Source: Chitinophaga hostae
GTDB taxonomy: Bacteria; Bacteroidota; Bacteroidia; Chitinophagales; Chitinophagaceae
NCBI RefSeq assembly: GCF_018224885.1
Contig: NZ_JAGTXB010000011.1
Coordinates: forward strand, 62,001-126,000
Direction: 5' to 3'
Length of the DNA: 64,000 nt
This document shows, in pieces, positions 52,186 to 60,191 of the stretch (positions within the stretch are counted from its first letter, which is position 1; every line of letters begins with the position of its first letter). Made by a program: the position numbers and the translations under genes. The notes under the pieces are model-generated. The model was not told the origin of the DNA. It did no database searches and worked only from the letters and a program-made list of their open reading frames with translations.

Positions 52186-54588
52186 ATGTTCAGAAGCCAG
52201 TTAAAAATAGCGTGGCGGAGTTTCCGTAAAAACATCACCCATAGCCTGTTGAATCTTACAGGTCTTACCATGGGGCTTACTGCCTGTTTCTTCATTGCCA
52301 TTTATGTAACAGACGAGTACAGTTATGATCGTTGGATACCGCAGCAACAGGATGTTTACAGGATTGGTGAAACAGTAAAAACCAAGACCAACCCCGCGAT
52401 CCGGTTTGCCTCTACGCCGGGTAACCTGCAGCAGGCGATAATGGTGTATCCGCAGGTGGCAACCGCTACGCGCATCTTCGAGTATTTCAACAATGCCGTA
52501 GTAGGTACGGGCATCCAAAAACAGATCGTGGAAAAAGCTGTTTTCCTGGCAGACAGCAATATGCTCGAAGTACTGCCATATCCGCTCCTGGCCGGCAATT
52601 CACGTACCGCTATGAACGAGGCAGACGGGGTGATGCTGACGGCCGAAAAAGCGGAAAAATACTTTGGCAGGGAAGCCAATGCCAGTAACTATCTCAATAA
52701 AATAATTACCATTGGTGATAAACACTACCGGGTGACAGCCGTGCTTAAAAACATTCCTTTTAATACATATTTCAGACCCGATTTTATTATTTCTTCGGTC
52801 GCGGTTAACCGGCAGGAATGGTTCAAACGAACTACCGATAACTGGCATGGCACAGCGGTGCAAACTTTTGTCAAGTTAAAACCAGGTGCATCCGCTGCGG
52901 CATTTGAGCAACAAATTGCCCGTCTCGCTTATCAATATGTAGGTGCAGAAATAAAGGCTAACAACCAGGACTATACGTACTTTCTGCAGCCCTTATCTTC
53001 CATACATCTTTATTCTAACCTCCGTTATGAACTCAGCAAAAACGGGGACGCTTTCTATGTACGCGTATTATCATTTGTGGCGTTGTTTATCCTGTTAATT
53101 GCGGGTATCAATTTTGTAAACCTGGCCACAGCCAGGGCTGCTACACGCGCCAAGGAAGTAGGTGTGCGGAAAGTGATCGGCGCCAGGCGCTCCCAGCTGA
53201 TCACGCAGTTTATGATAGAAGCCTGCAGCATGAGCAGCATGGCCTTCCTGCTTTCCATGTTGCTGGTAATGATACTGCTACCGTTGTTTAACCAGTTGGC
53301 AGATAAAAACTTTACGATCACGGTGTTATTTCAACCGTTGATTATCGGCGCCGGGTTGGGCATCAGTTTAATCATTGGATTACTGGCGGGCGTTTATCCC
53401 GCTATTGTGCTCTCCGGTTTAAATCCTTCCAGGATGGTGCAGCGTCATGGGTTGCAAATGAAAACGCAGTTCCTCCGGAACTCCCTGGTGGTTACGCAGT
53501 TCTCTATTTCCATCTTATTGATCATTGCTACCATTATTGTGTACAAGCAGTTGCAATACATGAAAAATCATGACCTTGGTTTTGACCAGTCGCAGGTGCT
53601 GGTGGTGCCCGCCATCGGCGGCGAGGCAGGCAGGAACATCCAAACACTGGTGGAAAAGTTTAAGGGACAGGCAGATGTTATTTCAGTAACTGCCTCGGGA
53701 AATGTGCCGGGGCAAGAGTTTGGCAATAACCTGATACGACTCAAAAATGACCCGGAGAAGAAAACAGATTGCCGGTTATTGTCGGCAGACGACCAGTTTT
53801 TTAAGACCTATAATATTAAATTGCTCACCGGCCGTTTGCCCAGTATGGTAAAAGATACCAGCAACAAATCAGGCGATATTATGATCAATGAAGCCGCACT
53901 CCCCTTCTTTGGCTGGAAGAAGCCGGAAGATGCGCTGGGACAGGAATTCGACTGGGGCTGGGGTAAAGTTTGCGGTGTATACCAGGATTTTCACTTTAAT
54001 TCACTGCAACAAGGCGTTACGCCGATGGTCATTTTTTACAACTCCGGTTGGCTGGGCTATATCAGTCTTAAAATTCATACACGCAATACCGCCGCCACAG
54101 TAGCCGCTTTGGGTAAAACCTGGCAAAGCGTGGTGCCTTCCATGTCGTTCGATTATTTCTTCCAGGATGAAGCGTTTAACCGGCAATACCGCGCGGAGCA
54201 GCGACTGGGTCAACTCTTTATGTTGTTCTCTGTTTTTGCGATCGGCATTGCCTGCCTGGGATTGTTTGGGCTGGCATCTTTTACAGCAGAGCAGCGTACC
54301 AAGGAAATCGGTATCCGTAAAGTACTCGGTGCGAGTATCGGTGGCATTGTACAGTTGTTATCGAAAGATTTTATCAAACTGGTAATGATAGCTGCTACGA
54401 TCGCTTTCCCGCTGGCCTGGTGGGCAATGAGTACCTGGCTGGAGGATTTTGCTTACCGCGTGCCGCTCAGCGCCTGGATCTTCATTGTTGCCGGTGCCGG
54501 CGCTTTACTGGTGGCTTTGCTGACAGTAAGTTTCCAGGCGGTAAAAGCCGCATTGGCTAACCCTGTGGTTAGTCTGCGGTCCGAGTAG
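52186..54588 (+). CDS. FtsX-like ABC transporter permease
   Basis: 800 residues. N-terminal helix (LTGLTMGLTACFFIAIYV), a MacB periplasmic core domain (about 50-270), three membrane helices with FtsX pattern (about 285-430, SFVALFILLIAGINFVNLATARA), a further helix and second periplasmic domain, and three final helices (ASFTAEQRTKEIGIRKVLGAS). This double-unit form is that of the Bacteroidota MacB-like permeases, which work with an ATPase encoded elsewhere and move peptides or lipids or transmit signals. No ATPase gene is beside it. Confidence 0.92.
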   Translation: MFRSQLKIAWRSFRKNITHSLLNLTGLTMGLTACFFIAIYVTDEYSYDRWIPQQQDVYRIGETVKTKTNPAIRFASTPGNLQQAIMVYPQVATATRIFEYFNNAVVGTGIQKQIVEKAVFLADSNMLEVLPYPLLAGNSRTAMNEADGVMLTAEKAEKYFGREANASNYLNKIITIGDKHYRVTAVLKNIPFNTYFRPDFIISSVAVNRQEWFKRTTDNWHGTAVQTFVKLKPGASAAAFEQQIARLAYQYVGAEIKANNQDYTYFLQPLSSIHLYSNLRYELSKNGDAFYVRVLSFVALFILLIAGINFVNLATARAATRAKEVGVRKVIGARRSQLITQFMIEACSMSSMAFLLSMLLVMILLPLFNQLADKNFTITVLFQPLIIGAGLGISLIIGLLAGVYPAIVLSGLNPSRMVQRHGLQMKTQFLRNSLVVTQFSISILLIIATIIVYKQLQYMKNHDLGFDQSQVLVVPAIGGEAGRNIQTLVEKFKGQADVISVTASGNVPGQEFGNNLIRLKNDPEKKTDCRLLSADDQFFKTYNIKLLTGRLPSMVKDTSNKSGDIMINEAALPFFGWKKPEDALGQEFDWGWGKVCGVYQDFHFNSLQQGVTPMVIFYNSGWLGYISLKIHTRNTAATVAALGKTWQSVVPSMSFDYFFQDEAFNRQYRAEQRLGQLFMLFSVFAIGIACLGLFGLASFTAEQRTKEIGIRKVLGASIGGIVQLLSKDFIKLVMIAATIAFPLAWWAMSTWLEDFAYRVPLSAWIFIVAGAGALLVALLTVSFQAVKAALANPVVSLRSE

Positions 54589-54883
54589 CATAAAAAACCA
54601 CATCTTCACCTCCCGGCTCAATATCTGCCAGTTCCTCTTCCCAGCCGGGATTCAGCTTGAAGATATTATGGAGTCCTCCCAGGAGTTCCAGCCAGCCGCT
54701 CATTTCATCAGACACCTCCAGTGTGTCTCCGTCAGCAGTTTCAAATACCAGGAAGGTAGCTTCTCCCGGGTACGCATATACTTTATAACCTGAAATACGG
54801 ATAACCTTTTCCCAGGAAAGGGTATCATCAATATCTTCGTCGTATTTCACGGCGAGTTCCTGTTCATCAAATGCTATATCCAT
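54569..54883 (-). CDS. Small acidic protein of unknown function
   Basis: 104 residues, very acidic (many D and E) and without signal peptide. The sequence MDIAFDEQELAVKYDEDIDD followed by WEKVIRISGYKVYAYPGEATFLVFETADGDTLEVSDEMSGWLELL suggests a small beta-rich domain. I do not recognise a family. It ends 20 bases inside the end of the permease gene on the other strand. Confidence 0.5.
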   Translation of the reverse strand: MDIAFDEQELAVKYDEDIDDTLSWEKVIRISGYKVYAYPGEATFLVFETADGDTLEVSDEMSGWLELLGGLHNIFKLNPGWEEELADIEPGGEDVVFYATRTAD

Positions 54884-54919
54884 ATCGCGAAGGTATTAAT
54901 TTTGTTTAAATCACATCCA

Positions 54920-55828
54920 TCAGACTGCTTCGTTCGGAAAGAACGACAACGTCACTTTAAATAAGCGGCTTTCTCCCCCATCGTTATCAGATACCAGGTG
55001 AAGCAGCAATGTATTGCCATCAACACTTTCCACGCAGATGCCCTCCATCTTTTCTGCCTTAAATGCCGGGTGTGTGGCAGAAAGATTCAACCATCCTTCC
55101 ATCGTCAGCGATGTACCGGAAAGTTTTTGGGAGATGTTACTGATCCAGCCAATATAGCTGTCGCCGATGGCGCCGTCGTCATACGCATTGGCGGTGGCTT
55201 CTGACGACAATGTGCATAGCAACATATCCTTCCCGGGCACATAACACAACTCCGATACGCCTGCAAATACCCGCGTCGGCGTTACTAACGTTAACGGTAA
55301 TACGGAAAACTGATCCGGCATTTCACTTTTCCAGAAATCATTGCTGGTAACGATCACCTGGTTAACCGGGAATGTATCATTTCCCCGGTTGCTGAGCAGC
55401 AGCCTGTTGCCCACTGCTGTAGCCCCTTCTATGTTCAGCTCATTAATCCCGGCGGCCAGCAGTTGCCTGATAAAGGCAGCCGGGTAATCCAGCTGCTGCA
55501 TGCCGGTGCGCTCTTCTTCGAGCGCCACCAGTAATATCCTGCGCCGCTTTTCTGTTGCCAGCGAACCGGATACCATCAGGTGATGCTTACCCTGCAACTG
55601 TATTAATGCAGATGCCTCAAAATCCGGTTTCTCTTTTTTGGGTATTCTTTTGCCGGCAGCAGTCATGACCGGGATGCTGTTGAGTACCCCGTAATCCCGG
55701 TCCAGCACCAGGATGCAGGTGGCATCGTCGCCTACCACGTACAGTTTGCCGTTGAAATATTCTATCGCCGACGCTGACGGAAAATCAGGCAACAGCAATG
55801 TATACAGTAAGGTAATAGCTGCTTTCAT
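54920..55828 (-). CDS. Beta-propeller-like secreted protein (DUF6929-like)
   Basis: 302 residues with a short N-terminal hydrophobic segment. Repeating strands with conserved D, G and N (EYFNGKLYVVGDDATCILVLDRDYGVL; KKEKPDFEASALIQL; NRLLLSNRGNDTFP; GSYIGWISNIS; MEGICVESVDGNTLLLHLVSDNDGG) match the DUF6929/SdiA-regulated/phytase-like propeller proteins. The conserved E.GI and SDNDG sites may bind metal. Function unknown; placement next to a small acidic protein gives no hint. Confidence 0.6.
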   Translation of the reverse strand: MKAAITLLYTLLLPDFPSASAIEYFNGKLYVVGDDATCILVLDRDYGVLNSIPVMTAAGKRIPKKEKPDFEASALIQLQGKHHLMVSGSLATEKRRRILLVALEEERTGMQQLDYPAAFIRQLLAAGINELNIEGATAVGNRLLLSNRGNDTFPVNQVIVTSNDFWKSEMPDQFSVLPLTLVTPTRVFAGVSELCYVPGKDMLLCTLSSEATANAYDDGAIGDSYIGWISNISQKLSGTSLTMEGWLNLSATHPAFKAEKMEGICVESVDGNTLLLHLVSDNDGGESRLFKVTLSFFPNEAV

Positions 55829-55844
55829 GAAACTTGCAGGTAAG

Positions 55845-56633
55845 TTATTTTAATTTCGTTACCACCCCCTTTATCGCTTTTGCCCAGAAAACACCCAGTT
55901 CTGCGGCGCCCTTTTCATTGGGATGCAACTGAAAGGTACCTGCTTTTCCGTGTTCCTGGATAAAGAGTTCAGGATGTTGCCGGAAATATTTGAATCCGCC
56001 GGTGTAACCGGTGTACACCTGCCCGGGATGCGTAGTCCGATAGCCGGCAACAACAGCTTTTAATACCGGGAAATAGGACTGCAGTCTCGCCAGTCCTTCT
56101 GCCAGATAACGGGAACTGTTCTGGGTATTGGGGCTATACCAGGTAGGATGGTGTAAAATAACAATACAGCCGGGATAATCCTTTAACAGGCGGTCTACAA
56201 TAGTAATCACGTTTGTTTTATAGTCGGCCGGCGATACGGGCGAGCCATTGGGTCCCTCAATAGCGCTGTCGTTGGTACCTAATACCATGGAAAACACCAG
56301 GGTGGCATCTTTATCGCTTTTAAACACATCAGCAGCCTTTATAACGTTATTGAATAAACGATTGGTAGCGGGCAAAAAATCTACCGTAGTGGAACCGCTT
56401 ACGCCCTGGTTGCTGAAATTGAAGGCTGCAACGGGCATGGCTTGTTTCAGCCATTCGCAGGCTTTCACCGGCGGTGCGTCCTGCTCCGGGTGTGCCAGTC
56501 CGCCTCCATGTGTAATACTGTTACCAATAAAAACGATGTCTATTTGTTTTGACTGCGACATCGCCGTCATGCTGCCAAGCAGGCAAAGCAGGCACGCGAA
56601 AAAGAAAAGTCTGTTTTTCATAACTGTAAGCAT
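55845..56633 (-). CDS. SGNH/GDSL hydrolase
   Basis: 262 residues with signal peptide (a second ATG at 56621 gives the tidier MKNRLFFFACLLC). Block I is IVFIGNSITHGGG (catalytic Ser in GNS), block III has MVLGTNDSAI (Asn), and the catalytic D/H pair should be in QLHPNEKGAAELG (DxxH-type end: HPNEKG). SGNH enzymes are esterases or acetyl-esterases that remove acetyl groups from sugars; the substrate is not known. Possibly exported to the periplasm. Confidence 0.85.
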   Translation of the reverse strand: MLTVMKNRLFFFACLLCLLGSMTAMSQSKQIDIVFIGNSITHGGGLAHPEQDAPPVKACEWLKQAMPVAAFNFSNQGVSGSTTVDFLPATNRLFNNVIKAADVFKSDKDATLVFSMVLGTNDSAIEGPNGSPVSPADYKTNVITIVDRLLKDYPGCIVILHHPTWYSPNTQNSSRYLAEGLARLQSYFPVLKAVVAGYRTTHPGQVYTGYTGGFKYFRQHPELFIQEHGKAGTFQLHPNEKGAAELGVFWAKAIKGVVTKLK

Positions 56634-56715
56634 TCAATCCTCTAAAATAATATGTTCAGCGGATAATTGGGTATTTATGTGTAACGATTAAGCCAAAGAA
56701 CTCTTATCTTAGGAG

Positions 56716-57891
56716 ATGAAACGTACTTATATCGCCGTTACAATAGCTGTAATAGTTTGCTTCATAATTCCATCAGCGTTCTCCCAGGCGAACGACAGCA
56801 TTCCACCTACCCACCAGTCGCACGTACGCATTTTTTCAAAAGTACTCCAGGAAAACAGGATGCTGTGGATATCCACACCAGTGGGCTATAATGACTCCGG
56901 TGAAGCATACCCGGTCCTGTACCTCCTGGACGGTGAAGTCCATTTTAAGTACACCGACGCCCTGGTAGAATACCTCGTCAACCGCGGCAGGATGCCTCCC
57001 GTCATTATTGTCGGCATTGTCAATACAGACAGGCGCAGGGACTTCACCCCTATTCATTCGCTGGTGATCAACGATAAAATAGACAGTAGTCTCGCTACTA
57101 CCGGTGGAGGCGGGAAGTTCCTCGAGTTCCTTCAAACAGAACTGGCCCCCTACATCGATCACCACTACCGCACACACCCTTTCCGTATACTCGCCGGGGC
57201 CTCACTGGGCGGCCTCTTTGCCGTATATTGCAAAATAACTGCTCCCTCCCTGTTCCAGGCCAGCATCATCATGAGCCCTGCTTTTTATGGCGGTAATAAT
57301 AAAATCCTGTCCGACGTCACCCCTTTCCTGCAAAAAAACCAGGACTTGAAAATGCGTATGTTCCTGGCCCTTGGCGATGAAAAACCAGACAAAATAGATT
57401 CTCTGCTACTACAGCTAAAAAACGCTGCTGGTCCGGAACTCAAATGGGATTTTAAGTCCTACCCCGATGAAGACCATTTCTCCATGCCACTCAAAGCCAT
57501 GTACGACGGACTGAGGTTTATTTATGCCAACTGGCATGTGGATTTTGACCAAAGTACCACCATATCGGATTATACTTCCATTGTTACCCACTTCAAAAAA
57601 CTGTCCACCGAATTCGGATACGATATCAAACCCAATGAAGACTTTGTCAATTCCTGTGGTTACAAACAACTGGAGCTAAAAAATTTTGATACAGCACTGG
57701 ATATTTTCCGGCACAATATCAGTAACTACCCACGGTCGGCTAATGTTTATGATAGTATGGGAGAAGCGTGCCTGGTAAAAGGAGATAAAGAGGCTGCTAT
57801 CAGATACTACCGGAAAGCCGTTGAGCTCGACCCATACAATGAAGAAAGAAGGGAAACACTGAAAAAGCTGGAAAACAACGTACAAAAATAA
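56716..57891 (+). CDS. Alpha/beta-hydrolase-fold esterase with TPR tail
   Basis: 391 residues. Signal peptide (IAVTIAVIVCFIIPSAFSQA). Esterase-D/IroE-like fold: LLDGEVHFKYTDALVEYLV, then the nucleophile GASLGGLFAVY (Ser near residue 162), and HFSMPLKAM near the catalytic His. The C-terminal 100 residues contain TPR helices (FDTALDIFRHNISNYPRSANVYDSMGEACLVKGDKEAAIRYYRKAVELDP). Such fusions occur in Bacteroidota; the IroE-like core suggests an ester of a siderophore or sugar. TATCTTAG ends 3 bases before the ATG, so the promoter may lie very close. Confidence 0.8.
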   Translation: MKRTYIAVTIAVIVCFIIPSAFSQANDSIPPTHQSHVRIFSKVLQENRMLWISTPVGYNDSGEAYPVLYLLDGEVHFKYTDALVEYLVNRGRMPPVIIVGIVNTDRRRDFTPIHSLVINDKIDSSLATTGGGGKFLEFLQTELAPYIDHHYRTHPFRILAGASLGGLFAVYCKITAPSLFQASIIMSPAFYGGNNKILSDVTPFLQKNQDLKMRMFLALGDEKPDKIDSLLLQLKNAAGPELKWDFKSYPDEDHFSMPLKAMYDGLRFIYANWHVDFDQSTTISDYTSIVTHFKKLSTEFGYDIKPNEDFVNSCGYKQLELKNFDTALDIFRHNISNYPRSANVYDSMGEACLVKGDKEAAIRYYRKAVELDPYNEERRETLKKLENNVQK

Positions 57892-57987
57892 ATGTCCTCT
57901 GCCATTAGCTCTTGCTTCAAAGTAGTACGTTTCATTTCAGCAGTTATACATTTTTTACAGGCCCCCCTTCTCCCGAAAAAAATTTCG

Positions 57988-58028
57988 CGTAACCATTTGG
58001 TTACGTATATTTATAACTGAAAGGTTAC
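57988..58028 (+). promoter_or_regulatory. ArsR operator: 18-bp palindrome plus half-site
   Basis: CGTAACCATTTGGTTACG (57988-58005) is a perfect palindrome with GTAACC/GGTTAC arms; a further GGTTAC half-site follows at 58023-58028. The -7 candidate TATATTTA (58006-58013) touches it. This is the standard layout for ArsR-type autorepression. Confidence 0.75.
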
Positions 58029-58048
58029 ACCATTTAAAACAGATTCCT

Positions 58049-58387
58049 TTGAGAAGAGATGTATTCCAGGCGATAGCTGATCCTACCCGGCGGCAGATCA
58101 TTGGTTTGCTGGCAAATGCCACGCTGAACCTCAACAGCATCGCCGACAACTTTGACATCAGCCGCCCGGCGATATCGAAACATATCAGGATATTAACAGA
58201 ATGCGGGCTGGTAACGATAAAACAGGATGGCCGGGAACGCTATTGCAGCGCGGACCTGAAGCAATTAAAAACGGTGGCCGACTGGACGGCGCAGTACCAT
58301 ACTTTCTGGATGGACAAGCTGGATGCGCTGGAGAATTTCCTGGGTAAACCCGCCCGTCCGGTCAATCCCCGCAGAAAAAAACAATAG
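58049..58387 (+). CDS. ArsR/SmtB family transcriptional repressor
   Basis: 112 residues starting at a TTG (58049); no ATG or GTG is in frame upstream, and MRRDVFQAIADPTRR is the usual start of this subfamily. The winged helix is NLNSIADNFDISRPAISKHIRILTECGLV; no cysteine metal site is visible, so it is probably of the metal-free subgroup that controls an AHSA1 gene. It forms an operon with the AHSA1-like gene 38 bases on and should bind the palindrome at 57988-58005. Confidence 0.93.
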   Translation: MRRDVFQAIADPTRRQIIGLLANATLNLNSIADNFDISRPAISKHIRILTECGLVTIKQDGRERYCSADLKQLKTVADWTAQYHTFWMDKLDALENFLGKPARPVNPRRKKQ

Positions 58388-58425
58388 TCATTTTTCTTTG
58401 TTCATCTATAACAAAATCATTCATT

Positions 58426-58869
58426 ATGAGTAACAGTCCACTCGTCATTGAACGTACGTTAAACGCTCCTGTAAAAGCTGTATGGGAAGCTATTACCGAC
58501 AACGATAAAATGAAACAATGGTATTTCCAGCTCCCGGCGTTTGAGCCGGTGGTAGGCTTTGAATTCAGTTTTGAAGCTGGTAGTCCGGAGAAAAAATATA
58601 CACATCTCTGCAAAATAACAGCAGTAGAACCCGGTAAAAAACTCAGCTATACCTGGAGATACGAAAACTACCCCGGCAACTCCGAAGTAACCTGGGAGCT
58701 GTTTCCCGAAGGCAGCAAAACAAGACTGAAGTTAACCCATACCGGTCTTGACAGCTTCCCCGGCAAGCAGGATCCTGCTTTTGATGTGGAAAGTTTTACA
58801 AAAGGATGGACATATATACTCGGCACCAGTTTGACAGATTTCCTGGCCAAAGAATCGCCGGTTGGCTGA
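58426..58869 (+). CDS. SRPBCC/AHSA1 domain protein
   Basis: 147 residues, cytoplasmic. START-like fold with the family landmarks VIERTLNAPVKAVWEAITD, MKQWYFQ, EFSFEAGSPEKKYTHLCKI, PGKKLSYTWRY and KGWTYILGTSLTDFL. AHSA1-like proteins bind a hydrophobic ligand; the exact one is unknown. ArsR-AHSA1 pairs are widespread and thought to form a stress-sensing unit. A second AHSA1-like protein ends at base 79 of the window. Confidence 0.92.
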   Translation: MSNSPLVIERTLNAPVKAVWEAITDNDKMKQWYFQLPAFEPVVGFEFSFEAGSPEKKYTHLCKITAVEPGKKLSYTWRYENYPGNSEVTWELFPEGSKTRLKLTHTGLDSFPGKQDPAFDVESFTKGWTYILGTSLTDFLAKESPVG

Positions 58870-58874
58870 TTGAC

Positions 58875-58913
58875 AGCCATTAGCTGTTAGCTAAAAGCTA
58901 ATGGCTAACAGCT
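58875..58913. repeat. Nested inverted repeat with two alternative stems
   Basis: Stem 1: AGCCATTAGCT (58875-58885) with AGCTAATGGCT (58896-58906), perfect over 11 bp. Stem 2: AGCTGTTAGC (58882-58891) with GCTAACAGCT (58904-58913), perfect over 10 bp. They share bases, so only one can form. The element lies between two converging genes and overlaps the stop of the minus-strand gene. It may be a REP-like dispersed repeat or a terminator; no T tract follows. Confidence 0.6.
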
Positions 58914-59575
58914 GCTTCCGTTACCAGCAAAGGCGATTCAAACATGGCGACCGGGGAAATAATCTTCTCCTCTAATGGGATCTGGCTGCCATAGATGGCT
59001 TTCATCTGCTGTTTTACCGCAGTGCTGTTCAGGTCAAATTCACGGAGCGTTTGCAGCCGCCCTATTTCCAGCCCGGTAGCGGCCTTATATATTTTCCAGA
59101 CCAGTTCGGAACAATAGATCCGCTCATCTGACCAACCAAAATAGAAATCATAATCTTTCCCATTATACTCTTTTCCGGCTGCCTTCATTTTGCTGATCAC
59201 CGGTGGCGTAAGCACTGTGCCGGCATCTTTCAGCCGCTTTATTACAAAATGCCCGTTCTTTCCCCGCGCTATCCATTGCCGCAACGGCGTATACCTCACG
59301 GGCTGCAGCGCCTCATAAACATACCATTGATCATCATTCTGTTTAAAAATTATCCCGCAATGACTATATTTGGAGTGTGTTGCCAGTTGAATAGCGGTAC
59401 TTAAATCTGATTCCGAGATCTGAAAAATAATATCGCCTTCCTGTACATCCGGCGTAGCTACCGGCAATTTTTTTGAAATAAATGTATTTGACCCAAGCGT
59501 ACGCGCTGCTACCAGTGCACTGGCAACCGCCAGCAGCAACAGGATGGAGACCGTCGCTTTTTTGAAAACTGTCAT
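58898..59575 (-). CDS. YiiX/YebB-like permuted papain-fold hydrolase (C92)
   Basis: 225 residues with signal peptide (SILLLLAVASALVAA). GDIIFQISESDLSTAIQLATHSKYSHCGIIF holds the catalytic His; YCSELVWKIYKAATG holds the catalytic Cys in YCSE. In these circularly permuted NlpC/P60 relatives the His comes first and the Cys late, as seen here. Likely cleaves amide or ester bonds in cell-wall-related or lipid substrates in the periplasm; the substrate is unknown. Its start codon lies inside the promoter of the next plus-strand gene. Confidence 0.85.
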   Translation of the reverse strand: MTVFKKATVSILLLLAVASALVAARTLGSNTFISKKLPVATPDVQEGDIIFQISESDLSTAIQLATHSKYSHCGIIFKQNDDQWYVYEALQPVRYTPLRQWIARGKNGHFVIKRLKDAGTVLTPPVISKMKAAGKEYNGKDYDFYFGWSDERIYCSELVWKIYKAATGLEIGRLQTLREFDLNSTAVKQQMKAIYGSQIPLEEKIISPVAMFESPLLVTEAAVSH

Positions 59576-59589
59576 ACCCGATATTTTTG
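59562..59589 (+). promoter_or_regulatory. Promoter of the GNAT gene
   Basis: TTG (59562-59564), 17 bases, then TATTTTTG (59582-59589), an exact consensus. It overlaps the first codons of the minus-strand YiiX-like gene (start 59575). The GNAT ATG is 36 bases downstream. Confidence 0.6.
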
Positions 59590-59624
59590 TAAAAATAGAT
59601 CCTATTATTTATAAGCCACAAAAA

Positions 59625-60161
59625 ATGAACAACTTACTTATCGTGCCCGCCATTACTGCGGAGGTGGAACTATTGCAGCAGCTTGGTAAACAAACATTCA
59701 TGGAGAGTTTTGCCGCCCAAAATACCCCGGAAAATATGAAGCAGTACCTGCAGGAAAGCTTCAATATCCCAAAACTAACAGCCGAAATGACCAACCCCGA
59801 CAGCGAATTCTATTTTGCCATGCTGAAAACCCAACCGGTAGGCTATATGAAGCTGAATTTCAGAAGCGCCCAAACCGAACAATTCAATAGCAGGGCGGTC
59901 GAACTGGAACGCATATACGTATTACAATCGCATCAGGGCCAGCAGATCGGGCAACATCTCTTCAACCAGGCATTGACAATCGCCTCGGAATACAAAGCCC
60001 CCTTCCTTTGGCTGGGTGTATGGGAACACAATACCAAAGCAATTGCCTTTTACCGGAAAAACGGTTTCTTTGACTTCGACAAACATTCATTTATGCTGGG
60101 CAACGAACAACAAACAGATATTCTTATGCGCTTAAATTTGCCCTTGCAAAGATTACAATAA
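59625..60161 (+). CDS. GNAT family N-acetyltransferase
   Basis: 178 residues from the ATG at 59625; the first 27 codons of the longer frame overlap the promoter and are not used. GNAT core: VELERIYVLQSHQGQQIGQHLFNQAL with the Q..GQ acetyl-CoA loop, FLWLGVWEHNTKAIAFYRKNGF at the end. Similar in style to the YjgM/MarR-linked acetyltransferases of Bacteroidota; substrate unknown. The phosphotransferase gene follows after 30 bases in the same direction. Confidence 0.9.
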   Translation: MNNLLIVPAITAEVELLQQLGKQTFMESFAAQNTPENMKQYLQESFNIPKLTAEMTNPDSEFYFAMLKTQPVGYMKLNFRSAQTEQFNSRAVELERIYVLQSHQGQQIGQHLFNQALTIASEYKAPFLWLGVWEHNTKAIAFYRKNGFFDFDKHSFMLGNEQQTDILMRLNLPLQRLQ

Positions 60162-60191
60162 CATTATCTTTTTCAACTCAAAGCGCGGCTT

